Positions 1 to 7,745 of a DNA stretch of 64,000 nucleotides are shown piece after piece. The translations under genes were made by a program, and so were the position numbers. The notes under the pieces are model-generated. The model was not told where the DNA came from. It did no database searches and saw only the letters and a list, made by a program, of their open reading frames with translations. The first letter of the stretch is position 1. Each line of letters starts with the position of its first letter. The stretch is taken from positions 1-64,000 of the forward strand of contig JAEWPC010000018.1 in NCBI GenBank assembly GCA_023460795.1. The letters are read 5' to 3'. The stretch is from Bacillota bacterium (GTDB lineage Bacteria > Bacillota > Bacilli > Paenibacillales > Paenibacillaceae).

Positions 1-6
1 CACACG

Positions 7-33
7 CCCCCCCCGCCCCCACCCCGGCGGGGT
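7..33 (-). other. G-rich tract with G-quadruplex potential
   Basis: The plus strand is an almost pure C tract. The minus strand therefore carries runs of four, five and eight G separated by single bases. At least four G-runs of three or more can be drawn, which is enough for an intramolecular G-quadruplex. It lies just past the 3' end of the DUF3995 gene. Such runs are also prone to sequencing error, and the window edge prevents seeing its full context. Confidence 0.35.
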
Positions 34-45
34 TAGACGACCGCG

Positions 46-468
46 CTATTCGATCAACGCAAGAAGGTAAGCCAGAGATAGGAATAAACAAAGAGGGCTG
101 TAATTCTTCGTATCGTTAACGGCGAACGGCGTATGCTTAACCCGTTTAAAGAATCCTAGGTATTTAAATTCCCCGATTGCCCTTAGGAAAAAGACGGCGG
201 CGCATAGGACGCAGATGACCCGAATATACGAGTTCGCATCCATGAACCGGGCGATCCCTGCTTGAATGAGCAACGACACGCAAGCGATCAGCAATAGGAT
301 GGCGACGGCGATCGTCTCCGTCGTTCTCGGCCGAAACAGCGCTTCTCCGCCAGGCTTGATAGGGACCGCCGCTGCGCCTCCCCATCTGCCGCCGAATGCC
401 CAATAGACATGAATATTGCTAAGCGCGATAAGTAGGAATGCCGCCACGGACGCAAGAATCGAAGTCAT
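46..468 (-). CDS. DUF3995 family membrane protein
   Basis: A protein of about 140 residues with four predicted hydrophobic segments and no enzymatic motif. The C-terminal block FLRAIGEFKYLGFFKRVK followed by DT-x-x-YSPLC is the conserved core of the DUF3995 family of small integral membrane proteins, whose function is unknown. The ATG at 468 is preferred because GAGG lies just upstream; an in-frame GTG at 477 would add three residues. It is followed by a G-rich tract near the window edge. It appears to be a single-gene unit, unrelated to the two-component operon that begins about 110 bases further on. Confidence 0.75.
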   Translation of the reverse strand: MTSILASVAAFLLIALSNIHVYWAFGGRWGGAAAVPIKPGGEALFRPRTTETIAVAILLLIACVSLLIQAGIARFMDANSYIRVICVLCAAVFFLRAIGEFKYLGFFKRVKHTPFAVNDTKNYSPLCLFLSLAYLLALIE

Positions 469-579
469 GGTCCTCACTCTCCGGAAATGATCGTTTTACC
501 ATATTTTATCATGCCGCTCCGGAGGAAAAGACGGCGTACATTGACAATGCTGTGGCTGTTTATCGGCTGCTCCAACCTG

Positions 580-1182
580 TCAGTCAAGCCACCCGTTCTT
601 AGCGGCGATCGCAATAGCGTCGACGCGATTCTTCGCATCCAGCTTCTGAATCGCTTCCGACCAATAATTGCGGACCGTGCCAGCCGTTAAGAACAGCTGC
701 GCGGCGATGTCGCCGGCGGACATCCCGTCCCGCGCCAGCCTGAGCACTTCGCGCTCCCGCTCGGTGAGCGGATTCTCCGTCTCCCAGAACGATAGCGCAA
801 GCTCCGGGCTGACCGCCCGCTTGCCCGCGAACACGTCGCGCAGCGAGGCCGCGAGCTCGTTGATCGGCGAATCCTTGAGCAGAAATCCCCGCGCCCCCGC
901 TTTCATCGCCCGTTGAAAATATCCCGCCCGCGAGAACGTCGTCAAGATAATGACGAGACAAGGATCCTTGTCCGCTCGCAGCTGTTCGGCGACGTCCAGT
1001 CCGGTCATGACGGGCATCTCGATATCGAGCACGCACAAGTCCGGCTTCAGCTTGCGAATCATGTCCAGCGCTTGTTCGCCGTTCTCGGCTTGGCCGACAA
1101 CCTCGATATCCGGTTCCAAATCCAGAAGCGCGCTAAGCGCCCCCCGTAGCATTCCTTGATCTTCCGCTAACAGTACTCTCAT
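580..1182 (-). CDS. NarL/LuxR-family response regulator (DesR-like)
   Basis: A 200-residue response regulator. Residues 1-115 form a receiver domain with acidic residues near position 7, the phospho-acceptor Asp53 (VLDIEMPVMTG), Thr81/Thr82 and Lys103. Residues 135-195 are a LuxR-type helix-turn-helix (LTEREREVLRLA). It is the last gene of a four-gene operon (ABC ATPase, ABC-2 permease, histidine kinase, regulator), and its ATG overlaps the kinase stop by four bases (ATGA). This layout resembles the B. subtilis DesKR and LiaRS types. By inference it controls the adjacent exporter, probably in response to membrane or antibiotic stress. Confidence 0.9.
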   Translation of the reverse strand: MRVLLAEDQGMLRGALSALLDLEPDIEVVGQAENGEQALDMIRKLKPDLCVLDIEMPVMTGLDVAEQLRADKDPCLVIILTTFSRAGYFQRAMKAGARGFLLKDSPINELAASLRDVFAGKRAVSPELALSFWETENPLTEREREVLRLARDGMSAGDIAAQLFLTAGTVRNYWSEAIQKLDAKNRVDAIAIAAKNGWLD

Positions 1183-2351
1183 GTTTGTCTCTCCTCTCCG
1201 GAAGCCGTATTGATTTTAGGCACGGTAATGGTTACCCGGGCGCCTTTGCCTTTCGGCGAATCCAAGGTCAAATGCCCGTCCACTAAGTCCAAGCGCTCCT
1301 GCATTCCTCTAAGTCCGTTGTGCCCGGGTCTCGAAGTGTGCGATTCCGTCTTCTGCCGGTCAGTCCAGACACCGTCGTCGGACACGATCAGGCGGTAAAG
1401 CCCGGGCTCCTCCGCCCAGGCGATCGTGCATGTCCGCGCGCGGCTGTGTTTAACGACATTCGTGACCGATTCGCGAAGGCACATGCCCAGCAGATTGTCG
1501 AGCAGCGGCTTGATCGAGATTCGCTCGAACGGTCCATCCAGCTTCAGCCCGATCGATGCGGCAGCCAGAATACGCTTGGCGTTCGTCAGCTCATCTCGAA
1601 TCGTAACCGCGCTCATGCCGGTAACGAGCTCCCTCACTTCCTTAAGAGCCGCGCGAGACGTCATCTGCACGTCGCGGATTTCTTGCTTCGCCCGCTCGGG
1701 CTGACTATCGACCAGTTTCTCGGCGAGCTCGCTTTTCAACGTCATCATCGTAAGCGTATGGCCGAGTGTATCGTGCAGCTCCCGTGAGATACGCTGTCTC
1801 TCCTCGCTCTTGGACAATCGCGCGATCTCGTCGTTGGCGAGCTGCAGCTGCGTCCTAAGCCGCCGCGACCGTCTGCCGATCAGCATAGCGAAGGGCACGA
1901 GGAGTAACGCGACGATAACCGGAATCAGATCCAGGAAGTTGCCCGAGCTATTCGTCGTCTCGAACTGATACACATCGAGCCCGAACAAGAGGAGAAGCCC
2001 CGTGAACGCGATCCCGATCTCTTGCCTCGTCCGGAGTAAACCGAGCAAAGACACGGTATAGAATGCCATGTAGATAAAGCTCTCATGATATCTCCATACG
2101 AAGTAACCGAGGATGACGAGTTGAACGATAATAGATGCGAGTCGCCAGGAAGCGCGGTTAAATCCGACAACGTACAAGACCACGAACACGGCAAGCAGAG
2201 GATACGCGATCCATTGCTCCACCATAGGAAAATCCGCGACTGCGGCAAGCGGGAACAGCATGTAGATCAACCAGATCCCGGCAAAGAGGAAAGGCGGCCC
2301 CTCCTCGGGCCGCTTTAATAGGAATTGGCGAATTTTCGTCAGTAGTCGCAT
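1179..2351 (-). CDS. Sensor histidine kinase, HisKA_3 type (DesK-like)
   Basis: A 390-residue membrane kinase. Four to six hydrophobic segments fill residues 20-165, with no large extracellular sensor loop, as in DesK-like intramembrane sensors. A coiled-coil linker at 165-185 leads to the HisKA_3 dimerisation motif ERQRISRELHDTLGHTL, with phosphorylated His193. The HATPase_c domain at the end carries N-box-like NVVKHS and GLRGMQERL. Only 3 bases separate it from the permease gene upstream, and it overlaps the regulator gene by 4 bases. The signal is not identifiable from sequence; bacitracin-like peptides or membrane fluidity are inferences from the family. Confidence 0.9.
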   Translation of the reverse strand: MRLLTKIRQFLLKRPEEGPPFLFAGIWLIYMLFPLAAVADFPMVEQWIAYPLLAVFVVLYVVGFNRASWRLASIIVQLVILGYFVWRYHESFIYMAFYTVSLLGLLRTRQEIGIAFTGLLLLFGLDVYQFETTNSSGNFLDLIPVIVALLLVPFAMLIGRRSRRLRTQLQLANDEIARLSKSEERQRISRELHDTLGHTLTMMTLKSELAEKLVDSQPERAKQEIRDVQMTSRAALKEVRELVTGMSAVTIRDELTNAKRILAAASIGLKLDGPFERISIKPLLDNLLGMCLRESVTNVVKHSRARTCTIAWAEEPGLYRLIVSDDGVWTDRQKTESHTSRPGHNGLRGMQERLDLVDGHLTLDSPKGKGARVTITVPKINTASGEERQT

Positions 2352-2354
2352 CGT

Positions 2355-3110
2355 TTAGACCGCTTCCTGTTTTTTCATCACGTAAGAGGACAAGACTAGG
2401 AACACCACGACATATCCGACCAGGATCAGCACGCCGTTCCAGTTGACCGAAGCGCCCGCGACGGCATCCCATGCGCCTTGCCCGAGCCGGTACGTCGGCA
2501 GGACTTGAGCGATATTCCGCATCGTGCTTGACATCGTCTCGGTCGGGAACCACAATCCGCCGAGGATGGACATGCCCATGTAGCAGATCATGGACAGCAC
2601 TTGCACGAAGTCCGCGTTCTTGATCGAGCCGATCAGCGCTCCGATGGACATGAACGCGAAGCCGCCTAGCCAGATGAACAGCCCGCTGGTGAGCCATGCG
2701 CCGGCTGACAGATCGATGTGTTTGACGATACCGCCAACGAGGAACATGATTAAGATAATGCACAGGTTTATGAGGCCTTGCGCCATGACCTTGGATGCGA
2801 CATACGACCAAGAAGGCAGCGGCGTTATACGCAGGAGCGACAGCCAGCCCTCCGTCCGTTCCTTGGATAGCCGTTGGGCGAACGAAGTCAAGCTCGCGCC
2901 GACGACGCCGTAGACGGTCATGGACATGAGGTAGTAGTTCTTCCAATCGACCCCGCCCACTTGTTGATCGCCGCCGACCGTTTCGGTAAAGATAAAGTAG
3001 AAGATAACCGGCATAATCACCGAGAAAATAACGAATCTGCGGTTACGGATCGTTCGCAGCAACTCCGCCTTACACTGCCCTATCGTCGCTCTAATCGTAG
3101 TGGCGTTCAT
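2355..3110 (-). CDS. ABC-2 type exporter permease
   Basis: A 251-residue permease with six hydrophobic segments. The cytoplasmic N-terminus (ECKAELLRTIRN-like) runs straight into the first membrane helix, as in ABC-2 drug or lipid exporters of the YvfS/DrrB type. The ATG follows the ATPase stop codon by only 2 bases and has AAGGGG upstream. It should form the channel for the ATPase encoded immediately before it. The substrate is unknown. The linked DesKR-like system is typical of Bacillus exporters induced by membrane-active compounds. Confidence 0.85.
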   Translation of the reverse strand: MNATTIRATIGQCKAELLRTIRNRRFVIFSVIMPVIFYFIFTETVGGDQQVGGVDWKNYYLMSMTVYGVVGASLTSFAQRLSKERTEGWLSLLRITPLPSWSYVASKVMAQGLINLCIILIMFLVGGIVKHIDLSAGAWLTSGLFIWLGGFAFMSIGALIGSIKNADFVQVLSMICYMGMSILGGLWFPTETMSSTMRNIAQVLPTYRLGQGAWDAVAGASVNWNGVLILVGYVVVFLVLSSYVMKKQEAV

Positions 3111-3112
3111 GG

Positions 3113-4009
3113 TTATTGATCCCCTTTCTGTCCGACGAGCGCCTGGAACGCATCGTCCAAGCCTCCGCTTTGAATTTCAATATCCCGCATGTCGAACCGC
3201 TGCTCGATCAGCAGCTTGATCAACCGGTCCGTGTCGCCGCTGTGCAGTCTGGCTCGGCGTCCGTTCCATTCGACCTTCTTAACCCCGGGCAGCTGATGCA
3301 GCATATCGTTCGTTACCGAAGCGCCTGCCGTGAAAGAGATGATCCTGCCCGTCGTCTCGGCTTTAATCTGGCTCGGCGTTCCGTCCGCGACGATCCTGCC
3401 CTCGTTAATGACGACGACGCGGTCGGCCAAGTTGTCGGCCTCTTCGAGATAATGCGTCGTGAGCACGACGGTTCTGCCTCTGTCCGCCATGGCGCGGATC
3501 GTCTCCCAGAACATCTGACGGGAGGTAACGTCCATTCCGACAGTCGGTTCATCTAGGAAAATGACTTCCGGATCGCCCGCCGCGGCTAGCGCGAACCCGA
3601 GTCTGCGCTGCTGACCGCCGGACAACGAAGAGGCCATTTTATCTTTCTCGTTCTCGAGTCCGGAAATCCGAAGCAGCTGCTCCAGTGACTGCGGTTTCGT
3701 GTAATAGCTGCGAAACAGGTTGATCGTCTCCGCAACCTTCAAGCTATCGATCACGCTGACGTCCTGCAGCATCGCCCCGATCCGATTGCGGATGCGAATA
3801 TCCTTCGGCTCTCCTCCTAGCAGCTTCACCGTGCCGGACGTCGGCTGCCTCATGCCGAGAATCATCGAGATCGTCGTCGTCTTGCCCGCCCCGTTCGGAC
3901 CGAGCAGCGCGAACACCGTGCCCCTCTCTACTTTCAAGGAAAGATTGTCTACCGCTTTTTTGCCTTTGTATATTTTCGATACGTTCACCAGCTCGATTGC
4001 TGTATTCAT
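3113..4009 (-). CDS. ABC-2 type exporter ATP-binding protein
   Basis: A 298-residue ABC ATPase. Walker A GPNGAGKT lies at 37-44, signature LSGGQ at 129-133, Walker B IFLDEP at 150-155, followed by a C-terminal DUF4162-like region. The frame stays open for about 140 codons upstream, but the start at 4009 is chosen because it begins a canonical ABC N-terminus (MNTAIELVNVSKIYKGK) and is preceded by AAGGAG nine bases upstream. It is the first gene of the exporter plus two-component operon. A 14-bp palindrome lies about 75 bases upstream. Confidence 0.9.
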   Translation of the reverse strand: MNTAIELVNVSKIYKGKKAVDNLSLKVERGTVFALLGPNGAGKTTTISMILGMRQPTSGTVKLLGGEPKDIRIRNRIGAMLQDVSVIDSLKVAETINLFRSYYTKPQSLEQLLRISGLENEKDKMASSLSGGQQRRLGFALAAAGDPEVIFLDEPTVGMDVTSRQMFWETIRAMADRGRTVVLTTHYLEEADNLADRVVVINEGRIVADGTPSQIKAETTGRIISFTAGASVTNDMLHQLPGVKKVEWNGRRARLHSGDTDRLIKLLIEQRFDMRDIEIQSGGLDDAFQALVGQKGDQ

Positions 4010-4084
4010 TCGGCTCAGCTCCTTATGTACCCATCTTACCGGATCGCCGAATACGTGCATACGCATGAAAATAATGAACTGAAG

Positions 4085-4098
4085 ATGATAATTATCAT
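4085..4098. promoter_or_regulatory. Palindromic operator candidate ATGATAATTATCAT
   Basis: A perfect 14-bp palindrome in the leader of the ABC exporter/two-component operon, between a terminator and the ATPase start. Its TGATAAT-like half sites resemble part of Bacillus Fur boxes (TGATAAT-N-ATTATCA), but the central base is absent and the arms overlap. It could instead be the binding site of the operon's own LuxR-type regulator. The palindrome is directly visible; the assignment is not secure. Confidence 0.4.
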
Positions 4099-4153
4099 AT
4101 CGATAAAAAAAAGCCGCGGGTCTCGGTTGCAAGGTGAATGGAAGCGTACATAA

Positions 4154-4190
4154 AGAAAAACCGAAGCCCCTTAGCAGGGACTCCGGCTTA
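4154..4190 (-). terminator. Intrinsic terminator after the CMD-family gene
   Basis: Read on the minus strand, a 12-bp stem containing three G-U pairs (AGCCGGAGTCCC with GGGGCTTCGGTT) and a short loop is followed by TTTTTCTTT. It lies 14 bases after the stop of the carboxymuconolactone-decarboxylase-like gene and closes the ECF41 transcription unit. Confidence 0.75.
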
Positions 4191-4203
4191 GCCAAGAGAT
4201 ATT

Positions 4204-4665
4204 TTATCCGCGAATCGGCGGCATGCTGCGCATCGATACCGCTAACCGGTTCCAGCTGTTGATCATGATGATGGCGCCGACGAGATCGCAGATGCCTTTG
4301 TCGTCCCAATGCTGGCGGAGACGGGCGAACAATTCGTCGCTGACATGGCTGGACGGAAGCAAGGTGAGCGTCTCGGCCAGCTCCAGAGCAACGCGCTCTG
4401 CGTCGGAGTAGAGCGGGGCTTCGCGCCATGCCGCCAAGCAATGGATGCGCTGCTCGGTCTCGCCTTTCGATCGCGTCTCATGCGTGTGCATGTCTAAGCA
4501 GTATGCGCAGCCGTTAAGCTGGGAGACGCGAATCTTGACGAGCTCGACGAGCTTGAAGTCCAAGCCGGCTTCGCTCGTGTACTGCTGCAAATTCAACATG
4601 CGCCGGAACAGCTCGGGCGCGACCTTCGTGTAATCGATGCGTTGTTCCAAAGTCGTCGTTGTCAT
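4204..4665 (-). CDS. Carboxymuconolactone decarboxylase / AhpD-like protein (ECF41 partner)
   Basis: A 153-residue all-helical protein of the CMD/AhpD superfamily. The signature CAYCLDMH supplies the redox pair Cys53 and Cys56 and the conserved His60, as in AhpD-type peroxidases. GGAGG precedes the ATG. It lies directly downstream of an ECF41 sigma gene on the same strand. CMD proteins are one of the oxidoreductase/epimerase/decarboxylase classes regularly encoded beside ECF41 factors, so it is probably the sigma factor's main target. A matching ECF41-type promoter lies in the 83-base gap. The physiological substrate is unknown. Confidence 0.88.
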   Translation of the reverse strand: MTTTTLEQRIDYTKVAPELFRRMLNLQQYTSEAGLDFKLVELVKIRVSQLNGCAYCLDMHTHETRSKGETEQRIHCLAAWREAPLYSDAERVALELAETLTLLPSSHVSDELFARLRQHWDDKGICDLVGAIIMINSWNRLAVSMRSMPPIRG

Positions 4666-4719
4666 GAATGGTTCCTCCTTAAGAGTTGCAATGGGATGGT
4701 TGAAGCTTACATCACCTAT

Positions 4720-4746
4720 GACAACTTAGGATTCCCTTTTGTGACG
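4720..4746 (-). promoter_or_regulatory. ECF41-type promoter candidate
   Basis: On the minus strand CGTCACA (4740-4746) is followed, after exactly 16 bases, by TGTC (4720-4723). From memory the described ECF41 promoter is TGTCACA-N16-CGTC, so each half differs at one position. It sits between the sigma gene stop codon and the CMD gene, which would let the sigma factor switch on its partner gene. Confidence 0.6.
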
Positions 4747-4748
4747 CC

Positions 4749-5612
4749 TTACGCATAACAATGGACAAGCTTCTCCGGATTTTGAATCCAATACACCGCG
4801 ACAATCCGATTCGAGTCGTCCAAGGCGACGGTCATCGCCTTCCTATTGCTCAGCCGGCGATGCACGAGTCCCGGCTGACCGTTGACGAACACCGGCGACC
4901 ATTCCCCGGATAACGATCCTTTGCGGAACAGCCCTTCGAAGAAGGCAGCCACCCTATCGCCCCCGTAGATCGGCCGTATAGCCGTGCGCACTTTGCCTCC
5001 GCCATCGGATACGAGCATCGCCTCCTGAGCCAGACGCGCGGTCACTTCGCTGAAATCCCCATCGCGCGCGGCTTTCAGGAATGCCAGCATCCAGGTCGAC
5101 GCATGCCCGGCAACGGGCCGTTCCACCGCTCTAGGCACGTCCTTCAGCTTGGCTGCCGCACGGGAATACAGCTTGCGGCAGCCCACCTCCGTCTTGTCCA
5201 GCATCTCGGCCAGCTCGCCGTACTCGTAACCGAACGATTCCCTCATCACGTACACCGCGCGCTCGGCAGGCGTCAATCGCTCGAGCATCACGAGCCATGC
5301 GTAGGACACATCGTCGCGGCTGGCCACCTGATCTTCCGGTCCGGGCACTGCCGCTTCGACGATCGGCTCGGGCAGCCACGGTCCGACGTACTTCTCCCGG
5401 CGCCTCCTGGCAGACTTCAGAATGTTAAGGCAGCGGTTCGTCGTTAATTTGGCCAAATACGCCTTCGGGTGCTGCATCTCGACGGGCTCGGCGGCGGCGA
5501 GCCGCTCGAATACGTCCTGCACCGCGTCCTCGGCATCGGATACCGAACCGAGCATCCGATAAGCGATACCCCTCATTCGGCTTCCGTATTCCTTATATAA
5601 AGCTTCGTACAT
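4749..5612 (-). CDS. ECF41-family RNA polymerase sigma factor with SnoaL-like tail (SigJ-like)
   Basis: A 287-residue sigma-70 family protein. Region 2 lies at about 5-75 (MRGIAYRMLGSVSDAEDAVQD), region 4 at about 105-160 (LTPAERAVYVMRESFGYEYGELAEML), and a C-terminal SnoaL/NTF2-like extension at about 170-287. Two hallmarks of ECF41 are present: WLPEP at 79-83 in the linker and DGGGK at 203-207 in the extension. In this family the extension controls sigma activity in place of an anti-sigma factor, and none is encoded nearby. GAGGTGAT precedes the ATG. A CGTCACA heptamer also occurs upstream at 5695-5701, but without a matching downstream half. Confidence 0.92.
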   Translation of the reverse strand: MYEALYKEYGSRMRGIAYRMLGSVSDAEDAVQDVFERLAAAEPVEMQHPKAYLAKLTTNRCLNILKSARRRREKYVGPWLPEPIVEAAVPGPEDQVASRDDVSYAWLVMLERLTPAERAVYVMRESFGYEYGELAEMLDKTEVGCRKLYSRAAAKLKDVPRAVERPVAGHASTWMLAFLKAARDGDFSEVTARLAQEAMLVSDGGGKVRTAIRPIYGGDRVAAFFEGLFRKGSLSGEWSPVFVNGQPGLVHRRLSNRKAMTVALDDSNRIVAVYWIQNPEKLVHCYA

Positions 5613-5680
5613 CGCGAATCACCTCAATCGTTGCTTCGGGCGCGCAAAGTCCCGCTACCTTATAGGTTCCGCAGCTTGCG

Positions 5681-6901
5681 TTATTGTGACGGCTCCGGCA
5701 TCGTAGCCGCGAACTTAGTGCCGTCCCACCTGAATTCCCGATGCCCGTAACCGCGATCAGGCGTGTAAAAGCGGGTCAAGAAGCTATCCGTTTCGATCTG
5801 ATCTAGCAAGATCGAAGGCCTGTGGTCCGCGATGTACAACTCGCGATTCGCATTCAATCTTACGATCTCACCGCGTTCGTTCAGCGAATAAAGCTCATAG
5901 ACGGCACCGTTGCTGCTTGCGTGCTGGCCTATCGTGAAGTCCGGCCGGCCGTCGTTATTGTAGTCGGCGATAGCCAGTTCGAAGGGTGCCCAAAAGTTCA
6001 ATTGATCTTCTAATGGTTTGTACGTTGACCGTGTCTTTCCCGCCGAATCAACGACACGCAGCCGATAAGAACCGATGTAGTTGTCGGCATAGATGCCCCC
6101 GCCAGGTCCGCCTGCTTCTTCCTCCGTATAATGCTTGCCGTCTATCATCTCGAGGTTAATATACAGAATGTCTCCGTCGGCCGTTCGTACTTCGTTATGT
6201 GAGAGCAAATAATGGCCTTCGGGATCGGGCTTCAGCACTTCCGAAGGACTCATGTCGATGGCTCCGATTCGACTCATATTCCCAACATAATCTCCGAACG
6301 CCAACTCATCATCCGCTAAGCCGCGAATGTCGCCGTAAACCGCCTCGATATCGCTTCTGTCCAGTCGGTATATGTACCGGTCTTGATCGCCGCTGATCGT
6401 TCTTGCGTTATCGACCGTGAAGGTAATGTAATCTGCATTGCCGATTAAACTTAGCAGGACCGCCGCGTGGCGGTAGAACCATTGCTCCAGCGTGAACGGA
6501 TCTCCTTTCTCCACGTCCATTGTCATTCCCGTTCCCTGGTCGATCTGATATTGAATCGATATCCCATAAGGCTCTGCCGACGTCTGAAGCTCCACCGATT
6601 CGCGGGACAGGCCGTCTGGCAGCGGCAACAGATCGATCAGCCCGACGACTTTGCTGTTGTCGCCGACGTAAGGAACCCGATGCTCCAGCAGCACATGAGC
6701 GTCGTAGCCCGTCACCTTCGCGAGGTTCTCCGTTGGCTCGGCTGACATCGTCGGCGTTGGCGTCGCAGGTGTCTGTAACGGTTTGCTATCAACCTTCATG
6801 ATCGGTGACTTCGAGCTTGCTGAGCATCCGATTACGGCGATGGCGGCAAGTAGCCATATGCTCGCAAGCCACCCAAGCTTACCGGCTGTTCGTCCGTCCA
6901 T
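5681..6901 (-). CDS. Lipoprotein with DUF4825-like and FG-GAP-like regions
   Basis: A secreted lipoprotein of about 406 residues. A signal peptide ends in a lipobox (AVIGC) with the lipidated Cys near residue 26, and a Pro/Thr-rich spacer follows. Residues about 65-170 (YVGDNSKVVGLIDLLPLPDG, then SVELQTSAEPYGI) resemble DUF4825. Further on, IADYNNDGRPDFTIG is an FG-GAP/integrin-like calcium loop (D-x-N-x-D-G-x-x-D), suggesting a beta-propeller-like segment. The start at 6901 has GGGAG eight bases upstream; an in-frame GTG lies at 6910. Function is unknown; it is likely exposed on the outer face of the membrane. Confidence 0.75.
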   Translation of the reverse strand: MDGRTAGKLGWLASIWLLAAIAVIGCSASSKSPIMKVDSKPLQTPATPTPTMSAEPTENLAKVTGYDAHVLLEHRVPYVGDNSKVVGLIDLLPLPDGLSRESVELQTSAEPYGISIQYQIDQGTGMTMDVEKGDPFTLEQWFYRHAAVLLSLIGNADYITFTVDNARTISGDQDRYIYRLDRSDIEAVYGDIRGLADDELAFGDYVGNMSRIGAIDMSPSEVLKPDPEGHYLLSHNEVRTADGDILYINLEMIDGKHYTEEEAGGPGGGIYADNYIGSYRLRVVDSAGKTRSTYKPLEDQLNFWAPFELAIADYNNDGRPDFTIGQHASSNGAVYELYSLNERGEIVRLNANRELYIADHRPSILLDQIETDSFLTRFYTPDRGYGHREFRWDGTKFAATMPEPSQ

Positions 6902-6926
6902 TCCGCTCACTCCCTACTATTCGACC

Positions 6927-7709
6927 CTAGGATAATAATCTCTCGAGCACGACCGCTACGCCATCCTCGTCGTTGCTGGCCGTGACTTCGTCGGCGATCG
7001 CCTTGAGTTCGTCGATCGCGTTCCCCATCGCAACCGAATATCCGCACGCGCGAGCAAGCCCTAGATCGTTATGATCGTCGCCGAACGCGATGACGGACTC
7101 CATCTCATGGCCATAGATTCGGCATAGCTTCAAGACGGCTTGTTCCTTGGATGCGTTCAGAGGCATGACTTGAACAAGCTGATTGTTATCCGTGTTTAAA
7201 ATATGGACTCGATCGCTGAACGTATCCTGTAACGGAGTACCCTCGAATGTGCCGGACAGCAGTATTTTCGTAGCATCGCGTTGCTTGAATTCGTCTAAAG
7301 GTATAACGAGCGGATTCGCCTCCGCGTTCATCGTGACGCGATAATCGTGCTCCCGCAGGCTGAACCATTCGTCGCGAACCTCCATCGTTAATTCCAGATC
7401 CGGATGGTGCTCCAGACAATAATCCGTAATTGCCGCCGTCACCTCGGACGGTATCGATTCGTGGAATTCGGTGTTCGTGTGAGGACAGTAAGTTTGCGCG
7501 CCGTTGTAATAGACGAACGAGGCGATTTCGAGCAGGACGTCGGGAAGAAACCACTTCACCGCTCTTGGCGGTCTGGCGGTAGCGAATACGATCCGCATCC
7601 CTCTGCGGTGACAGGACAACACGGCCGCCAGATTGCGCTTCGATACTTCTTTATTGGCATTCAATAACGTCCCGTCCAAGTCCAGTACGATAACGCGATA
7701 GTTGTTCAT
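6927..7709 (-). CDS. Cof-type HAD-IIB family hydrolase
   Basis: A 260-residue HAD phosphatase. Motif I is VLDLDGTLLN, with two catalytic aspartates near the N-terminus. Motif II is at FATARPP. Motif IV is AFGDDHNDLGLARACGYSVAMGNA. The large cap between motifs II and III identifies the Cof/YbjI (IIB) group, which dephosphorylates sugar phosphates and cofactors. The internal ATG at 7709 is chosen because GGAGG lies five bases before it; an in-frame ATG at 7727 has no good site. It probably acts in the cytoplasm; the substrate cannot be deduced. Confidence 0.88.
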   Translation of the reverse strand: MNNYRVIVLDLDGTLLNANKEVSKRNLAAVLSCHRRGMRIVFATARPPRAVKWFLPDVLLEIASFVYYNGAQTYCPHTNTEFHESIPSEVTAAITDYCLEHHPDLELTMEVRDEWFSLREHDYRVTMNAEANPLVIPLDEFKQRDATKILLSGTFEGTPLQDTFSDRVHILNTDNNQLVQVMPLNASKEQAVLKLCRIYGHEMESVIAFGDDHNDLGLARACGYSVAMGNAIDELKAIADEVTASNDEDGVAVVLERLLS

Positions 7710-7745
7710 GCTCGCCTCCGATTCCATTGATCCGCTTCGTGTGTA

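Noticed and set aside
487..690. Short plus-strand frame between the DUF3995 gene and the response regulator gene
   Set aside because: Most of it lies antisense to the response regulator, and no ribosome site or conserved motif is seen.
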